A stretch of 64,000 nucleotides of DNA from Enterococcus sp. 9D6_DIV0238 (GCF_002174455.2 NZ_CP147246.1:124001-188000), one strand, 5' to 3'. Shown: positions 24,012 through 33,830, numbered from the stretch's first letter. The notes: a model not told the origin generated them from the letters alone. Numbers and translations are program-made.

Positions 24012-25370
24012 ATGTTAAATGCATTACAATGGTTTGTTGATTTAGGTGCGATCGTTGTGTTACCGATCCTGATTTTTGTGTTTGGTATTATTCTTGGAAC
24101 GAAGCCTGGAAAGGCGTTTACCTCAGCATTGACTGTTGGTGTTGGCTTTGTGGGGTTAAACCTAGTGATCGATCTATTAAGTTCTAGCTTAGGGCCTGCA
24201 GCACAAGCGATGGTTGAGCGTTTTGGGCTTAATTTGACGACCATCGATGTGGGATGGCCTGCTGCTGCAGCAATTTCTTATGGAACAGTATTAGGAAGTT
24301 TAGCGATTCCGATCGGTGTATTACTAAACGTACTCTTGATCATTTTAGGTTTAACAAAAACATTAGATGTTGATATTTGGAATTTTTGGCATGCTGCGTT
24401 TGTAGCTTCACTTGTCTATGCATTAACTGGCAATTTTGCTATAGGAATTGCTGCAACAGTCGTTTATATGATGATGATTCTTTTATTTGGAGATATTTTA
24501 GGACCGATCGTCAAGAAGTTTTATGGATTCCCAAATATCACGTTTCCTCATGGAACTGCAGCGCCGGGCTTTATCTTCGCACTGCCGATGAATTGGCTAT
24601 TTGACCGAATTCCAGGTATCAAGAATTGGAAAGCAGATCCTGAAACGATTCAAAAACGCTTTGGAATTTTTGGTGACTCTGCGGTAATGGGCTTTTTGAT
24701 CGGGTTAGTGATCGGTATTTTTGCAGGGTATGATGTAGCTGGCGTTGGTCAGTTGGCTGTTAAAACGGGAGCTGTCATGATTTTGATGCCAAGAATGGTG
24801 GCCTTGCTGATGGAAGGCTTAACGCCGATTTCAGAAGCAGCAAATGAATTTGTTAAAAAACGTTTCCCAGGAAGAGAGTTGTATATTGGTATGGATGCGG
24901 CTTTATCTGTAGGTCATCCAGCAGTTTTATCTTCTTCTTTATTATTAGTACCGATCACTATTTTACTGGCAGTCGTTCTTCCTGGAAATACCACCTTACC
25001 GTTTGGAGACCTTGCAACGATCCCATTCTTAGTTTGCTTGATGGCTGCTGTTTTTGGTGGAAATATTGTCCGAACAGTGATTGCAGGTTCTCTTTATATG
25101 GTTAGCATTTTGTATATTACTTCATGGGTCGCACCGCTTGTAACAATGTCTGCTAAAGCAGCTAATTTTGACCTGCAAGGAAATTCAAGTATTACAGCAC
25201 TTGCTGAAGGCGGATTATGGACTACATGGATGTATGTTGGCTTAACAAAAGTATTGAGTTGGGGCGGCTTGGCGATCATCGGCGCTGTAGTTTTAGCAGG
25301 CTTGATCTATGTAAATAAAGTTCTCCCTAAAAAAATAAAGTTGTTGAATAGAGAGGAAGAAATCAAATGA
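24012..25370 (+). CDS. PTS galactitol-family transporter subunit IIC
   Basis: 452 residues, about ten to twelve hydrophobic segments, GatC type: LQWFVDLGAIVVLPILIFVFGIILGTKPGKAF near the N-terminus and GNFAIGIAATVVYMMMILLFGDILGPIVKKFYGFPNITFPHGTAAPGF in the middle are conserved GatC regions. It forms the membrane pore that couples uptake to phosphorylation. The galactitol family also includes carriers for other polyols and pentitols, so the name does not fix the substrate. It overlaps the IIB gene by four bases (ATGA). Confidence 0.93.
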   Translation: MLNALQWFVDLGAIVVLPILIFVFGIILGTKPGKAFTSALTVGVGFVGLNLVIDLLSSSLGPAAQAMVERFGLNLTTIDVGWPAAAAISYGTVLGSLAIPIGVLLNVLLIILGLTKTLDVDIWNFWHAAFVASLVYALTGNFAIGIAATVVYMMMILLFGDILGPIVKKFYGFPNITFPHGTAAPGFIFALPMNWLFDRIPGIKNWKADPETIQKRFGIFGDSAVMGFLIGLVIGIFAGYDVAGVGQLAVKTGAVMILMPRMVALLMEGLTPISEAANEFVKKRFPGRELYIGMDAALSVGHPAVLSSSLLLVPITILLAVVLPGNTTLPFGDLATIPFLVCLMAAVFGGNIVRTVIAGSLYMVSILYITSWVAPLVTMSAKAANFDLQGNSSITALAEGGLWTTWMYVGLTKVLSWGGLAIIGAVVLAGLIYVNKVLPKKIKLLNREEEIK

Positions 25371-25651
25371 AAAAAATGTTGATCATGTGCGGCACAGGCG
25401 TTGCAACCTCGACGATCGTGACGAACAAGGTGAAAGAATGGCTAAAAAGTAAAGGATATGAAAATGATGTTCGTTTATACCAATCAAAAGTTGCTGATGA
25501 AATGAATCGAATCGATGACTACGATATTATCGTCAGTACAACGGTTGTTCCTGATCAAATCAAAGAAAAAGTTATTATGGGTTTACCCTTGTTAACAGGT
25601 ATCGGGACAGATGAAATGTATCAAGAAATCGAAGCAAAACTCAATGAATAG
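25367..25651 (+). CDS. PTS galactitol-family subunit IIB
   Basis: 94 residues with the phosphocysteine loop at the very start (MLIMCGTGVATSTIV, C8), as in GatB. It receives phosphate from IIA and gives it to the incoming sugar bound by IIC. Overlap with IIC and the next gene at 11 bp confirm one transcript. Confidence 0.93.
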   Translation: MKKMLIMCGTGVATSTIVTNKVKEWLKSKGYENDVRLYQSKVADEMNRIDDYDIIVSTTVVPDQIKEKVIMGLPLLTGIGTDEMYQEIEAKLNE

Positions 25652-25662
25652 GAGGACTACCC

Positions 25663-26490
25663 TTGTTAGTTACGTCAAAAGAATTATTTAAACAGGCACA
25701 AGAAAATCATTATGCTATTCCGGCTGCCAATTTCTTCGATCTGGATTCTGCTCGGGCTTATACATCCGTCGCAAATCAAATGAACAAGCCGCTGATATTA
25801 GCATTCGCTCAGGCACATTTAGAGATGATGTCTTTGGAAGAAGCAGCGCTGGTCGGTAAGTATTTGGCTAAAAAAGCTGCAGTACCAGTCGTTTTACACT
25901 TAGATCATGGACAGGATGAGAATATCATAAAGCAGGCAATTGACCTAGGGTTTACTTCTGTCATGATCGATGCTTCACAAGATTCCTTTGAAGAAAATGT
26001 TCGCCGAACAAAAGCAATCGTTGATTACGCTCATGCAAGAGAGGTCGTAGTCGAAGCAGAAATTGGCTTTGTTGGTTCCGGTGTGAATTACGAAAATCAT
26101 GATCAAAGTGATTCGATCTACACAGAAGTCGCTGATGCTGTTGCGTTTGTAAATCAGACACAGGTCGATTCATTAGCTGTATCGATCGGCACCGCTCACG
26201 GCTTTTATAAAGGAACACCTAAAATCAGTTTTGAACGCTTGGCGGAATTGAAAGCAGCACTACCAACACCACTTGTCTTACATGGCGGGTCGTCATCTGG
26301 AGATGCCAATCTGAAACGCTGTGCAACTGAAGGAATTGCTAAAATCAATATTTTCACTGATTTTATCACAGCAGCGATGAAGGAAATCGAAGGAGTAAAA
26401 CCTACAGATTATTTTGAGCTGAAAAAATTAGCGAATCAAGCGATCGAACAAACGTTAAGTCACTATTACGAAGTTTTTGAAACAAAATGA
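25663..26490 (+). CDS. class II ketose-bisphosphate aldolase
   Basis: 275 residues, zinc aldolase of the GatY/KbaY/Fba type. Visible site residues: catalytic Asp and zinc His in HLDHGQDE (79-86), VVEAEIGFVGSG, zinc His in SIGTAHGFYKG, and LHGGSSSG binding the phosphate. It cleaves a ketose 1-phosphate or 1,6-bisphosphate to dihydroxyacetone phosphate and an aldehyde. TTG start, with GGAGG seven bases upstream. In the canonical galactitol pathway a dehydrogenase and kinase precede the aldolase; both are missing from this operon. Confidence 0.92.
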   Translation: MLVTSKELFKQAQENHYAIPAANFFDLDSARAYTSVANQMNKPLILAFAQAHLEMMSLEEAALVGKYLAKKAAVPVVLHLDHGQDENIIKQAIDLGFTSVMIDASQDSFEENVRRTKAIVDYAHAREVVVEAEIGFVGSGVNYENHDQSDSIYTEVADAVAFVNQTQVDSLAVSIGTAHGFYKGTPKISFERLAELKAALPTPLVLHGGSSSGDANLKRCATEGIAKINIFTDFITAAMKEIEGVKPTDYFELKKLANQAIEQTLSHYYEVFETK

Positions 26491-26504
26491 GAGGTGAAGT
26501 ATAA

Positions 26505-27212
26505 GTGGAAAAAAGAACAATCAACCCGCCGTTTTTCTGTGTGAATCCTAAAGCCTATTTATATGGAGAAGAAGCTTTAAAATTGGCTAAAACAGCAGAT
26601 GCACTAGCCGAGAAATATTCAATCGATATCTTTTTCACTGTTCAGTATGCAGATGCTTTTCGAATCGCACAAGAAACGAAGCATTTGATCATCACTGTTC
26701 AGCATATGGATAATCTGAATGTAGGGCCGGGAATGGGTTATATTTTACCAGAAGGACTTGTGGCAGCAGGTGTTCAAGCAACGTTTTTGAACCATGCTGA
26801 ACATCCAGTTGGCGTAAATGATCTAGTCAAAATTATGAAGCGGGCAGAAGAGTTGGGTATTTTGGTCATTGCCTGTGCAGATTCGATCGCTGAAGCACAA
26901 GCGATCGCTACGTTGGCGCCAGATGTCATGGTTTGTGAGCCAACAGAATTGATCGGAACTGGCAAAACAAGTGATGCTTCTTATATGAAGCAAACAAATG
27001 AAGCAGTTAAAAGTGTTTCACCAAATACATTAGTTCTACAAGCTGCAGGAATCAGTTCAGCGCAAGATGTGCGTCTGGCGATAGAGTCTGGTGCAGATGG
27101 AACGGGCGGTACAAGCGGAATTGTATGCGCGGTAGATCCAGAACAAACCTTAATGGAAATGGTGGAGACAGTTGCAGCAGTTCACAGTGAACAAAGGGAG
27201 CAAAGAAAATGA
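26505..27212 (+). CDS. triose-phosphate isomerase-like protein
   Basis: 235 residues, shorter than glycolytic TpiA (about 250) and clearly divergent. The catalytic triad of the TIM family is in place: Lys in CVNPKAYLYG, His in TFLNHAEHPVG and Glu in VCEPTELIGTG, with a C-terminal phosphate-binding GADGTGGTSGIV. Such paralogues isomerise other short ketose/aldose phosphates, for example erythrulose phosphates in tetritol pathways. GTG start with GAGGTG upstream. It probably handles the aldehyde or ketose phosphate made by the neighbouring aldolase; inference. Confidence 0.85.
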   Translation: MEKRTINPPFFCVNPKAYLYGEEALKLAKTADALAEKYSIDIFFTVQYADAFRIAQETKHLIITVQHMDNLNVGPGMGYILPEGLVAAGVQATFLNHAEHPVGVNDLVKIMKRAEELGILVIACADSIAEAQAIATLAPDVMVCEPTELIGTGKTSDASYMKQTNEAVKSVSPNTLVLQAAGISSAQDVRLAIESGADGTGGTSGIVCAVDPEQTLMEMVETVAAVHSEQREQRK

Positions 27213-27724
27213 AAACCTATACCAAAGACTTAGTTTTGACTTCTAATGGCCAACGTGTGAGCTATCACAATATTACCGAGCAGGTAAAAGCTGCTGTAGC
27301 AGAAAGTGGAATAAATAATGGATTGTGTGTCGTTCAATCACCTCATACAACCTGCTCAGTGATTTTTGAGGAATATGTACATGATACGGATTTTAATGGA
27401 GACGAATTTCTCCAAGTAGATCTAAATCGTATCTTGGATAAAATAATCCCAAGAGAATTGTCAGAAGAAACAAATTACCGTTATCCAGGTCCAAAACATC
27501 TTGAATTTTTGATGAGCTTAGATGATCCGAATTACCCATGTGATCCGGGAACGATATTGAATGGTGATGCTCATATCCGCGCTTCACTGTTTGGAGCAAG
27601 TGAAACATTTATCCTTAGAGAACAACAGCTGCAGATCGGTTCCGTTGGCTATATCTATTTCATCGACTTCGATCAAAACCGTCAGCGTAATCGAAAATGT
27701 CAATTAATGGTCCTCGGTGAATGA
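27209..27724 (+). CDS. YjbQ family protein
   Basis: 171 residues of the YjbQ (UPF0047) family: VVQSPHTTCSVIFEEYVHDTDFNGD and GPKHLEFLMSLDDPNYPCDPGTILNGDAHIRASLFGASETFIL carry the conserved His, Glu and Asp cluster. Members are annotated as secondary thiamine-phosphate synthase from a weak activity seen in complementation; the true reaction is unclear. A four-base overlap with the TIM-like gene makes it part of the sugar operon, which is an unusual and informative context. Confidence 0.9.
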   Translation: MKTYTKDLVLTSNGQRVSYHNITEQVKAAVAESGINNGLCVVQSPHTTCSVIFEEYVHDTDFNGDEFLQVDLNRILDKIIPRELSEETNYRYPGPKHLEFLMSLDDPNYPCDPGTILNGDAHIRASLFGASETFILREQQLQIGSVGYIYFIDFDQNRQRNRKCQLMVLGE

Positions 27725-27733
27725 TAAAAAAAG

Positions 27734-27778
27734 AATCATTACTCACTAGCTATTTCTAGTGTAGTAATGATTTTTTTA
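27734..27778 (+). terminator. terminator of the PTS operon
   Basis: AATCATTAC...CACTAG / CTAGTG...GTAATGATT stem followed by seven T. Confidence 0.88.
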
Positions 27779-27787
27779 TTGATTGAT

Positions 27788-28414
27788 TTACAGATTTTTC
27801 AAAGCAACGAAAAAGAACGGCAAATACAAAAAAAGTAGATTCAATCGTTGCCATAAGCCGCGAAAAGGTATATTCAGTGTATTTAGCCCAGGCAATTTTG
27901 GGGCAGCATAAAGAAGCAGCAAACATAATGAAACGATAAAAATCATCGTAAATGTCCGAACCACAAAGGAATTATTTTCCATTTTATAAAGCAGGATCAA
28001 CAGAAAAGTCGCTGCCAACAAAGCTGTAAAACCGGCTCCAGAAGCATAATCATGGACAAAGGATTCAATTCCAGCTTCTAACGGATTGGTTGAACGATCC
28101 AAAATACCAGTTGTGATACAATCACCGATCGCGAAAACCGCCATCATTATTCCTAGCCATTTACTAAGAATGGGAGATGTTTGGCTAAAACGCAGATAAA
28201 AACTAGGAATTGTTAGTAAAAACAAACTACCATCAATCAGCTGCCAAAGTTTAAACATATGTCGTACTGGACTGCCTTCTTCGCCAAAATCACTGATCAG
28301 CATAGTGATAGAGTCATAATTAGGATAGTATCTAGCAAGAAAAAAGGGAACGCTTAATTCGGCGATCACAACAATGACCAGTAAATAAAAACCGGATTTT
28401 TTCAATAAGTTCAT
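27788..28414 (-). CDS. DUF998 family membrane protein
   Basis: 208 residues with six hydrophobic segments. NYDSITMLISDFGEEGSPVRHMFKLWQLIDG is the characteristic DUF998 loop (the usual form is ISDLG...SP...N). Function unknown. I start it at ATG 28414 (AAGG eight bases upstream), not at the longer in-frame ATG at 28516, because that start would lie upstream of the likely promoter (GAACAA 28479-28484 and ATTGTA 28455-28460, read on the minus strand). The upstream dyad at 28467-28489 may be its operator. Confidence 0.8.
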   Translation of the reverse strand: MNLLKKSGFYLLVIVVIAELSVPFFLARYYPNYDSITMLISDFGEEGSPVRHMFKLWQLIDGSLFLLTIPSFYLRFSQTSPILSKWLGIMMAVFAIGDCITTGILDRSTNPLEAGIESFVHDYASGAGFTALLAATFLLILLYKMENNSFVVRTFTMIFIVSLCLLLLYAAPKLPGLNTLNIPFRGLWQRLNLLFLYLPFFFVALKNL

Positions 28415-28466
28415 AAAAAGACCTTCTCTATATAAGTTAGCTGTGCTATAGTCCATTGTAGCGGAA

Positions 28467-28489
28467 AATGTTTGATCTGAACAAACATT
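28467..28489. promoter_or_regulatory. operator-like dyad between DUF998 gene and dbpA
   Basis: AATGTTTG (28467-28474), a 7-bp centre and CAAACATT (28482-28489). It overlaps the minus-strand -35 box of the DUF998 gene (28479-28484). Size and form suit a TetR-type repressor; none is encoded next to it. Confidence 0.55.
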
Positions 28490-28551
28490 ACACTTACGAT
28501 CTTTTTTTACATACAATCAAAAAGATGACTAGACAAAAGAATGAGGTTCTT

Positions 28552-30000
28552 ATGATAAAAAATAAGTTTACAGATTTTCCATTAGAAGAAGAAATAAGAA
28601 AAGCAGTGTCTGATTTAGGCTATAGATACCCAACGATCGTCCAACAAGCGGTGATTCCAGAGCTTCTGGCTGGAAAAGATTTGCTTGTTCAGTCGCAGAC
28701 TGGCAGTGGGAAAACTGCTAGTTTTGGTATTCCCTTATGTGAAAAAGTTGAGTGGCTTGAAAACAAACCACAGGCTTTGATTCTCGAACCAACAAGAGAG
28801 TTGGCCCAACAAGTCCAAGAAGATTTAATCAATATTGGACGGTACAAGCGAGTAAAAACAACAGCAGTATATGGTAAAGCATCATTTATCAAGCAAAAGT
28901 CAGAGCTCAAACAAAAAAGCCATATTGTGGTTGGAACACCAGGTCGTGTATCTGATCATATTTTGAAAGGTACGTTGTCCCTTGACAAGATCCGCTATGT
29001 AGTGATCGATGAAGCGGATGAAATGCTGAATATGGGGTTTATCGAACAAGTCAAGGAGATCATTCAGGCTTTGCCGAAGCAAAGACAAACATTATTGTTT
29101 TCTGCAACAATGCCTGAAAAAATCGTAGAATTGAGTCAAAACTATTTATCAGAACCGAAAATGATAACAGTCGAAGCAACTGAAAAGACCGTCCCAAAAA
29201 TCCAACATGCATTTTTACCAGTTGCTGATGAGGAAAAATTTGCTGCATTAGAAGCACTGACAGTTGTTGAAAATCCTGACTCATGTATCATTTTTTGTAA
29301 CACGCAAGAGAAAGTAGATAATACTTACGATCATCTCGTCGACGCTGGCTACCCTGTTGGTAAAATTCATGGGGGAATGATCCAAGAAGATCGTTTTGAA
29401 GTGATGGATGCCTTTAGAAATAAGCGGTTTCGTTACTTGGTGGCAACAGACGTTGCAGCAAGAGGGATCGATATTGAGAATATCACTCATGTGATCAATA
29501 TGGATGCTCCTTATGAAAAAGAAAGTTACATTCATCGAGTGGGGAGAACAGGACGAGCAGGTAAGGAGGGATTTGCGTTAACCTTTTTCACAGCAAAAGA
29601 TCAAGAACTGAAAAAAGAAATAGAAGCATACGGTGGGTTTAAAATGAACCAGATAAGTCTACCAAATGCGAAACAAGTCGCACGCAGCCGAGGAGCATTT
29701 AAGAAGAAAATCACTACTAAGCAAGTGCTGCAATCGCCAAAAGGTAAAGCATTAGAGCAGGATATCATGAAACTTTATTTTAACGGTGGGAAAAAGAAAA
29801 AATTACGCGCATTGGACTTTGTAGGAACTCTTACTTCAATCGAAGGAATCACTGCTGAAGATATCGGCATCATCACAATTCAAGAGAATGTGACCTATAT
29901 TGATATCTTAAATGGGAAAGGTAGCATTATCCTTCAAGCAATGAAAGATCGAACGATCAAAGGGAAGCAACTCAAGGTTCACAAAGCAAGAAAGAAATAA
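28552..30000 (+). CDS. dbpA: DEAD-box RNA helicase DbpA/YxiN
   Basis: 482 residues, matching B. subtilis YxiN (479). Motifs in order: Q motif [13 protein letters not shown], Walker [24 protein letters not shown] (VIDEADEML), SAT, then [10 protein letters not shown] and [10 protein letters not shown]-terminal DbpA RNA-binding domain (from about 405, [21 protein letters not shown]) targets hairpin 92 of 23S rRNA in studied members. So it acts in 50S assembly. ATG 28552 with GAGG upstream aligns with the family start; the frame extends 28 codons further without a site. Confidence 0.92.
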   Translation: MIKNKFTDFPLEEEIRKAVSDLGYRYPTIVQQAVIPELLAGKDLLVQSQTGSGKTASFGIPLCEKVEWLENKPQALILEPTRELAQQVQEDLINIGRYKRVKTTAVYGKASFIKQKSELKQKSHIVVGTPGRVSDHILKGTLSLDKIRYVVIDEADEMLNMGFIEQVKEIIQALPKQRQTLLFSATMPEKIVELSQNYLSEPKMITVEATEKTVPKIQHAFLPVADEEKFAALEALTVVENPDSCIIFCNTQEKVDNTYDHLVDAGYPVGKIHGGMIQEDRFEVMDAFRNKRFRYLVATDVAARGIDIENITHVINMDAPYEKESYIHRVGRTGRAGKEGFALTFFTAKDQELKKEIEAYGGFKMNQISLPNAKQVARSRGAFKKKITTKQVLQSPKGKALEQDIMKLYFNGGKKKKLRALDFVGTLTSIEGITAEDIGIITIQENVTYIDILNGKGSIILQAMKDRTIKGKQLKVHKARKK

Positions 30001-30009
30001 AGCAAAAAT

Positions 30010-30053
30010 GAGAGTGATCTTGAACGGCAAATGTTCGGAGCACTCTTTTTTTA
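30010..30053 (+). terminator. dbpA terminator
   Basis: GAGAGTG...TTGAAC / GTTCGG...CACTCTT imperfect stem followed by seven T. Confidence 0.8.
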
Positions 30054-30230
30054 GTCATAATTCCGAATGCTCGATTCTCTACAAATTCTTTGAAAAAATG
30101 GACAGAAATGAGTGTCTAATTTTTGCTTAAGAAAAGTGGAAGAACTAAAAATAACATCGAAAAAGAGTTAAAATAAAAATGCTGAGTCAAAACGGATTTC
30201 ACCATAAAACTGCCAACGGAGAGAACAAGA

Positions 30231-32042
30231 ATGAAAAAAATCAAAGAATTCTTCAATAGTCGTAACCTTTCAACACTAAAAAACCGAAAACGAGTAGGTG
30301 TGATCGTTTTATTTTTGATCATTTTGATCTTTTTATTATTTACCATTCGTTTGTCTTATATTGTGATCACTGGCAAAGTTGCAGGAAATTCTTTGGCTGA
30401 GAAAACGAAAGAACTTTATGAAGTACACGAAACACTAGAGGCAAAAAGAGGATCGATTTTTGATAAAGATGGGAATGTATTAGTCGAAGATTCCAGTGCT
30501 TTTTCTCTCTATGCAATTTTAGATAAAAATTATACAGATTTAGATGGTAAAAAGCTTTATGTACAAGAAAAAGATTGGAATACCATTGCTGACATTTTTC
30601 AAAAAGTGGTAGGAATCGATAAAGATATGACATTAAAACAGTTAAAACCCAGTGTGAACGAGGACGGAGAACCAATCACTACAGTGGAATTTGGTACAAA
30701 TGGCAAAAATTTGAACTTTGAAACGAAACGACAAATTCAAGAAGCATTAGATGATCAAAAGATTTCAGGAATTTATTTTAAAGAAGAGAAAAAACGGAGC
30801 TATCAGGTTGGCAATTTTGCTTCATACTTTATTGGCTACACGCAACAAGATGATCTGGGAAATGAGCAAGGTGTAATGGGGATCGAAGAAGCTTATAATG
30901 ATCAACTCGCTGGTAAAAACGGTTCAAGAAGCTATGAAAAAAATTCTTCCCTCGGCGATGTAAAGCCAGGAAGTGTAAAAGAAACCAAACGGGAAAATGG
31001 CAGTGATATTTACACAACATTAGATAGCAATCTTCAATTCTATTTAGAAGAACTCATGGATAATGTTGTGAATACTTATCAGCCTGAACATGTGACGGCA
31101 ACACTTATGGAAGCTAAAACAGGGAATATTTTAGCGACATCACAGCGTCCCTCTTTTGAACTAGATACAAGAAAAGGACTGGATGGCCCTAATCCGCGTT
31201 GGACCAATATTTTGTTGGAGGAAGTTTACGAACCAGGGTCGACCATGAAAAGTATGATGGTCGCCAGTGCTTTACAAGAACATAAATTTGATGAAAATGA
31301 ACAGTTTACTTCGGGCAAAATCAAGGTGGATGATACCACCATCAGTGATTGGAATAATGGTGTGGGCGAAGGGAATATGACATTTAGGCAAGGGCTAGCG
31401 TGGTCAAGTAATGTTGGGATGGTCACACTTCAAGAACGAATGCCGGAACTGTGGCAAGACTATTTAACGAAGTTTGGTTTTGGACAGTCGACTAATTTTG
31501 GTTTATCTGGTGAAGCCGCTGGAGAGATACAGAATAAAACGACTGTCGATAGAGCAATGACTTCTTATGGGCAAGGAATTTCCGTTACTCATCTGCAGAT
31601 GCTACAGGCCTACACAGCGATTGCTAACAATGGACAAATGTTGAAACCAAATATCATCAGTCGTGTTGTTTCTTCAAATGGGGAAGAAAAGCTGGTCGAG
31701 CCTCAAGTGACAGGCACACCGATTTCAAGTGAAACAGCCTCAAAAGTATTGGAATACATGAAAGATGTAACGACAGATCCTAAATATGGCATGGGAAAAG
31801 AATATGCCATAGATGGTCTAAATGTATCTGCTAAAACAGGAACGGCGGAGTTTTTTGAAAACGGCATATATCAGAAACAAGATTATTTGCATTCTGTTGT
31901 GACGATCACACCGACGGAAGATCCTAAATATATTTTTTATATGACACTAAAAAGACCAGTATTAAATGGGACTTCAGCAAATACCATTATTTCGGAAGTA
32001 GCCAATAGTTTAGTCAAACGGGCAATGGTTGCCCAGAAATAA
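30231..32042 (+). CDS. class B penicillin-binding protein (transpeptidase)
   Basis: 603 residues. One membrane anchor (about 22-45), a PBP dimer domain (about 65-250) with RGSIFDKDGNVLVED, then the transpeptidase domain with active-site S337 in the STMK motif, SSN (392-394) and KTGT (535-538). It cross-links peptidoglycan outside the membrane, as FtsI/PBP2x-type enzymes do, but it lacks PASTA domains and the MecA_N domain of PBP5. It is monocistronic with its own terminator, away from any division cluster, so it may be an accessory class B enzyme. Ribosome binding site GGAGAG. Confidence 0.92.
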   Translation: MKKIKEFFNSRNLSTLKNRKRVGVIVLFLIILIFLLFTIRLSYIVITGKVAGNSLAEKTKELYEVHETLEAKRGSIFDKDGNVLVEDSSAFSLYAILDKNYTDLDGKKLYVQEKDWNTIADIFQKVVGIDKDMTLKQLKPSVNEDGEPITTVEFGTNGKNLNFETKRQIQEALDDQKISGIYFKEEKKRSYQVGNFASYFIGYTQQDDLGNEQGVMGIEEAYNDQLAGKNGSRSYEKNSSLGDVKPGSVKETKRENGSDIYTTLDSNLQFYLEELMDNVVNTYQPEHVTATLMEAKTGNILATSQRPSFELDTRKGLDGPNPRWTNILLEEVYEPGSTMKSMMVASALQEHKFDENEQFTSGKIKVDDTTISDWNNGVGEGNMTFRQGLAWSSNVGMVTLQERMPELWQDYLTKFGFGQSTNFGLSGEAAGEIQNKTTVDRAMTSYGQGISVTHLQMLQAYTAIANNGQMLKPNIISRVVSSNGEEKLVEPQVTGTPISSETASKVLEYMKDVTTDPKYGMGKEYAIDGLNVSAKTGTAEFFENGIYQKQDYLHSVVTITPTEDPKYIFYMTLKRPVLNGTSANTIISEVANSLVKRAMVAQK

Positions 32043-32045
32043 AGC

Positions 32046-32094
32046 AAAAAGAGGTATAAGCTCGCGTACAATGCGAATTTATACCTCTTTTTGT
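32046..32094. terminator. bidirectional terminator between PBP gene and rqcH
   Basis: AAAAAGAGGTATAA...GCG / CGC...TTATACCTCTTTTT stem between convergent genes. Confidence 0.9.
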
Positions 32095-32123
32095 TCGATT
32101 AAATTTGGTCATAGCCTATAAAA

Positions 32124-33830
32124 TCAACTACTTTTGTTTTCTTTCAATTTTCTTATTGAATCTTCTTCTGGTGTAACATAGAGTGTTTTTTGATTTTCAT
32201 ATATGACATACCCTGGTTTAGCACCATTCGGTTTATGCACGTATTTCACCTGAACATAATCCACAGGGACTTGAGCTGATAAACGATATTTAGAGTAGTA
32301 TGCAGCTAACATTGCAGCTTCAAGTAATGTGGTTTCAGATGGATCGTTATCCTTGATGATCACGTGTGAACCGGGAATATCTTTTGCATGTAGCCAAATA
32401 TCAGTTTTTTTAGCAGAACGGAGAGTCAATTGATCGTTTTGCAGATTATTACGTCCAACTAAAATCAATGGACCATCACTAGAATAGAATTCTTCTGGTT
32501 TGCTTTGCTTAGACTGCTTTTGTTTTTTAGCGGCGCGTTTTTTGATATAGCCTTGTTCAATCAATTCTTCACGAATCAAATCAATATCCATGGGGCCTGC
32601 GATTTCCAACTGAGCTAAAACGGACTCCAAATAACCGACTTCTTGTGTAGCCTGTTCAATTTGACTGTGAACGATTTTAACGGCGTTTTTAAGTTTTTGG
32701 TATTTTTGGAAATATTTTTGGGCATTTTGATTAGGGCTTAAAGCAGGATTCAATTTTATTTTTAATGGCTTGTCTTCCTCGTAATAATTCGGCAATTCGA
32801 CAAATTCAGCTCCTTTAGGAACTTGTGCCATGAAAGTCGTCAAAAGTTCACCATCTCGGCGGTAGTTCTCAGCAAGTTCAGTATCAGCCAATGTTTGTTG
32901 AAGCTTTAGAATTTTTGTTTGATTGCGTTTCAGCTCATTATCGAGTTTGTGGATCAGTTCTCCACCTTGCTGTTTTACACGATCCTTCTCAGCTTTACCA
33001 CCGTAAAAAGCATCAAGTAATTCACTTAAGGTTCGATAAGTCGTTTGTGTTCCTTCAAGTGACTTAAACGGCAGAGGAGTAAAGTACTCTTTTTTCTCAG
33101 TTATCGTCAAAGTAGGGGTGGTCTTACTTAAAAGATCGAACCAGAAGGCTTCCCAAACAAGCATTTTTTCATTTGGCCGTTCATTTAATCGATGGGCAAG
33201 CTCATCTGCTGTATCTCTGCCTAAGCCTTGAAATTGAGACTGAAGATATTTACCATCTAAAACAGAAGCTTGGGATAAAATCGCAAACACTTTTTCTTTA
33301 CTTGCGGAAAAAGGATTCTGAGATTCCTGTTTGGGCGGATCGATATAGTCAACACCAGGAAGTAAGGAACGATAGCTATTCTGTGAACTGCCGATATGCT
33401 TGATTGCATCCAGGATTTTTCCATTTTCTTTATTCATTAAAATGATCGTGCTGTGTCTACCCATCAATTCAACGATCAGTACAATATTTTGTAAATCACC
33501 TAGTTCATCTCTTTTTGTAAAAGTAAAATGGACGACTCGATCGTTATCGACTTGATGGATCTGTTCTAAAATCGCTCCTTCCAAAAACTTACGCAGCATC
33601 ATCACGAAATTAGGCGGTGTATCAGGATTTGCATAAGCAATGTCTGTCAGCTGGATTCGCGCATAACTCGGATGAGCAGATAAAAGTAATTTATGATTTT
33701 TTCCTTTTGATCGTATAACTAAAACAATTTCATTTTCATAAGGCTGATGAATTTTAGAAATTCGGCCTGTTACTAAGGTATCAGATAATTCCGAAACCAT
33801 GGTATGTGTAAATACGCCATCAAATGACAT
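32124..33830 (-). CDS. rqcH: NFACT family protein RqcH (fibronectin-binding protein homologue)
   Basis: 568 residues. NFACT-N domain at the start (MSFDGVFTHTMVSEL, matching the B. subtilis start), helix-hairpin-helix region, two long coiled-coil helices (about 285-425) and the NFACT-R domain (SSDGPLILVGRNNLQNDQLTLR, then DIWLHAKDIPGSHVII). RqcH directs alanine tailing of stalled nascent chains on free 50S subunits. Enterococcal and streptococcal homologues (EfbA, PavA) are also reported at the surface binding fibronectin. ATG 33830 is preferred over 33836 for spacing from GAGGG. Confidence 0.94.
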   Translation of the reverse strand: MSFDGVFTHTMVSELSDTLVTGRISKIHQPYENEIVLVIRSKGKNHKLLLSAHPSYARIQLTDIAYANPDTPPNFVMMLRKFLEGAILEQIHQVDNDRVVHFTFTKRDELGDLQNIVLIVELMGRHSTIILMNKENGKILDAIKHIGSSQNSYRSLLPGVDYIDPPKQESQNPFSASKEKVFAILSQASVLDGKYLQSQFQGLGRDTADELAHRLNERPNEKMLVWEAFWFDLLSKTTPTLTITEKKEYFTPLPFKSLEGTQTTYRTLSELLDAFYGGKAEKDRVKQQGGELIHKLDNELKRNQTKILKLQQTLADTELAENYRRDGELLTTFMAQVPKGAEFVELPNYYEEDKPLKIKLNPALSPNQNAQKYFQKYQKLKNAVKIVHSQIEQATQEVGYLESVLAQLEIAGPMDIDLIREELIEQGYIKKRAAKKQKQSKQSKPEEFYSSDGPLILVGRNNLQNDQLTLRSAKKTDIWLHAKDIPGSHVIIKDNDPSETTLLEAAMLAAYYSKYRLSAQVPVDYVQVKYVHKPNGAKPGYVIYENQKTLYVTPEEDSIRKLKENKSS

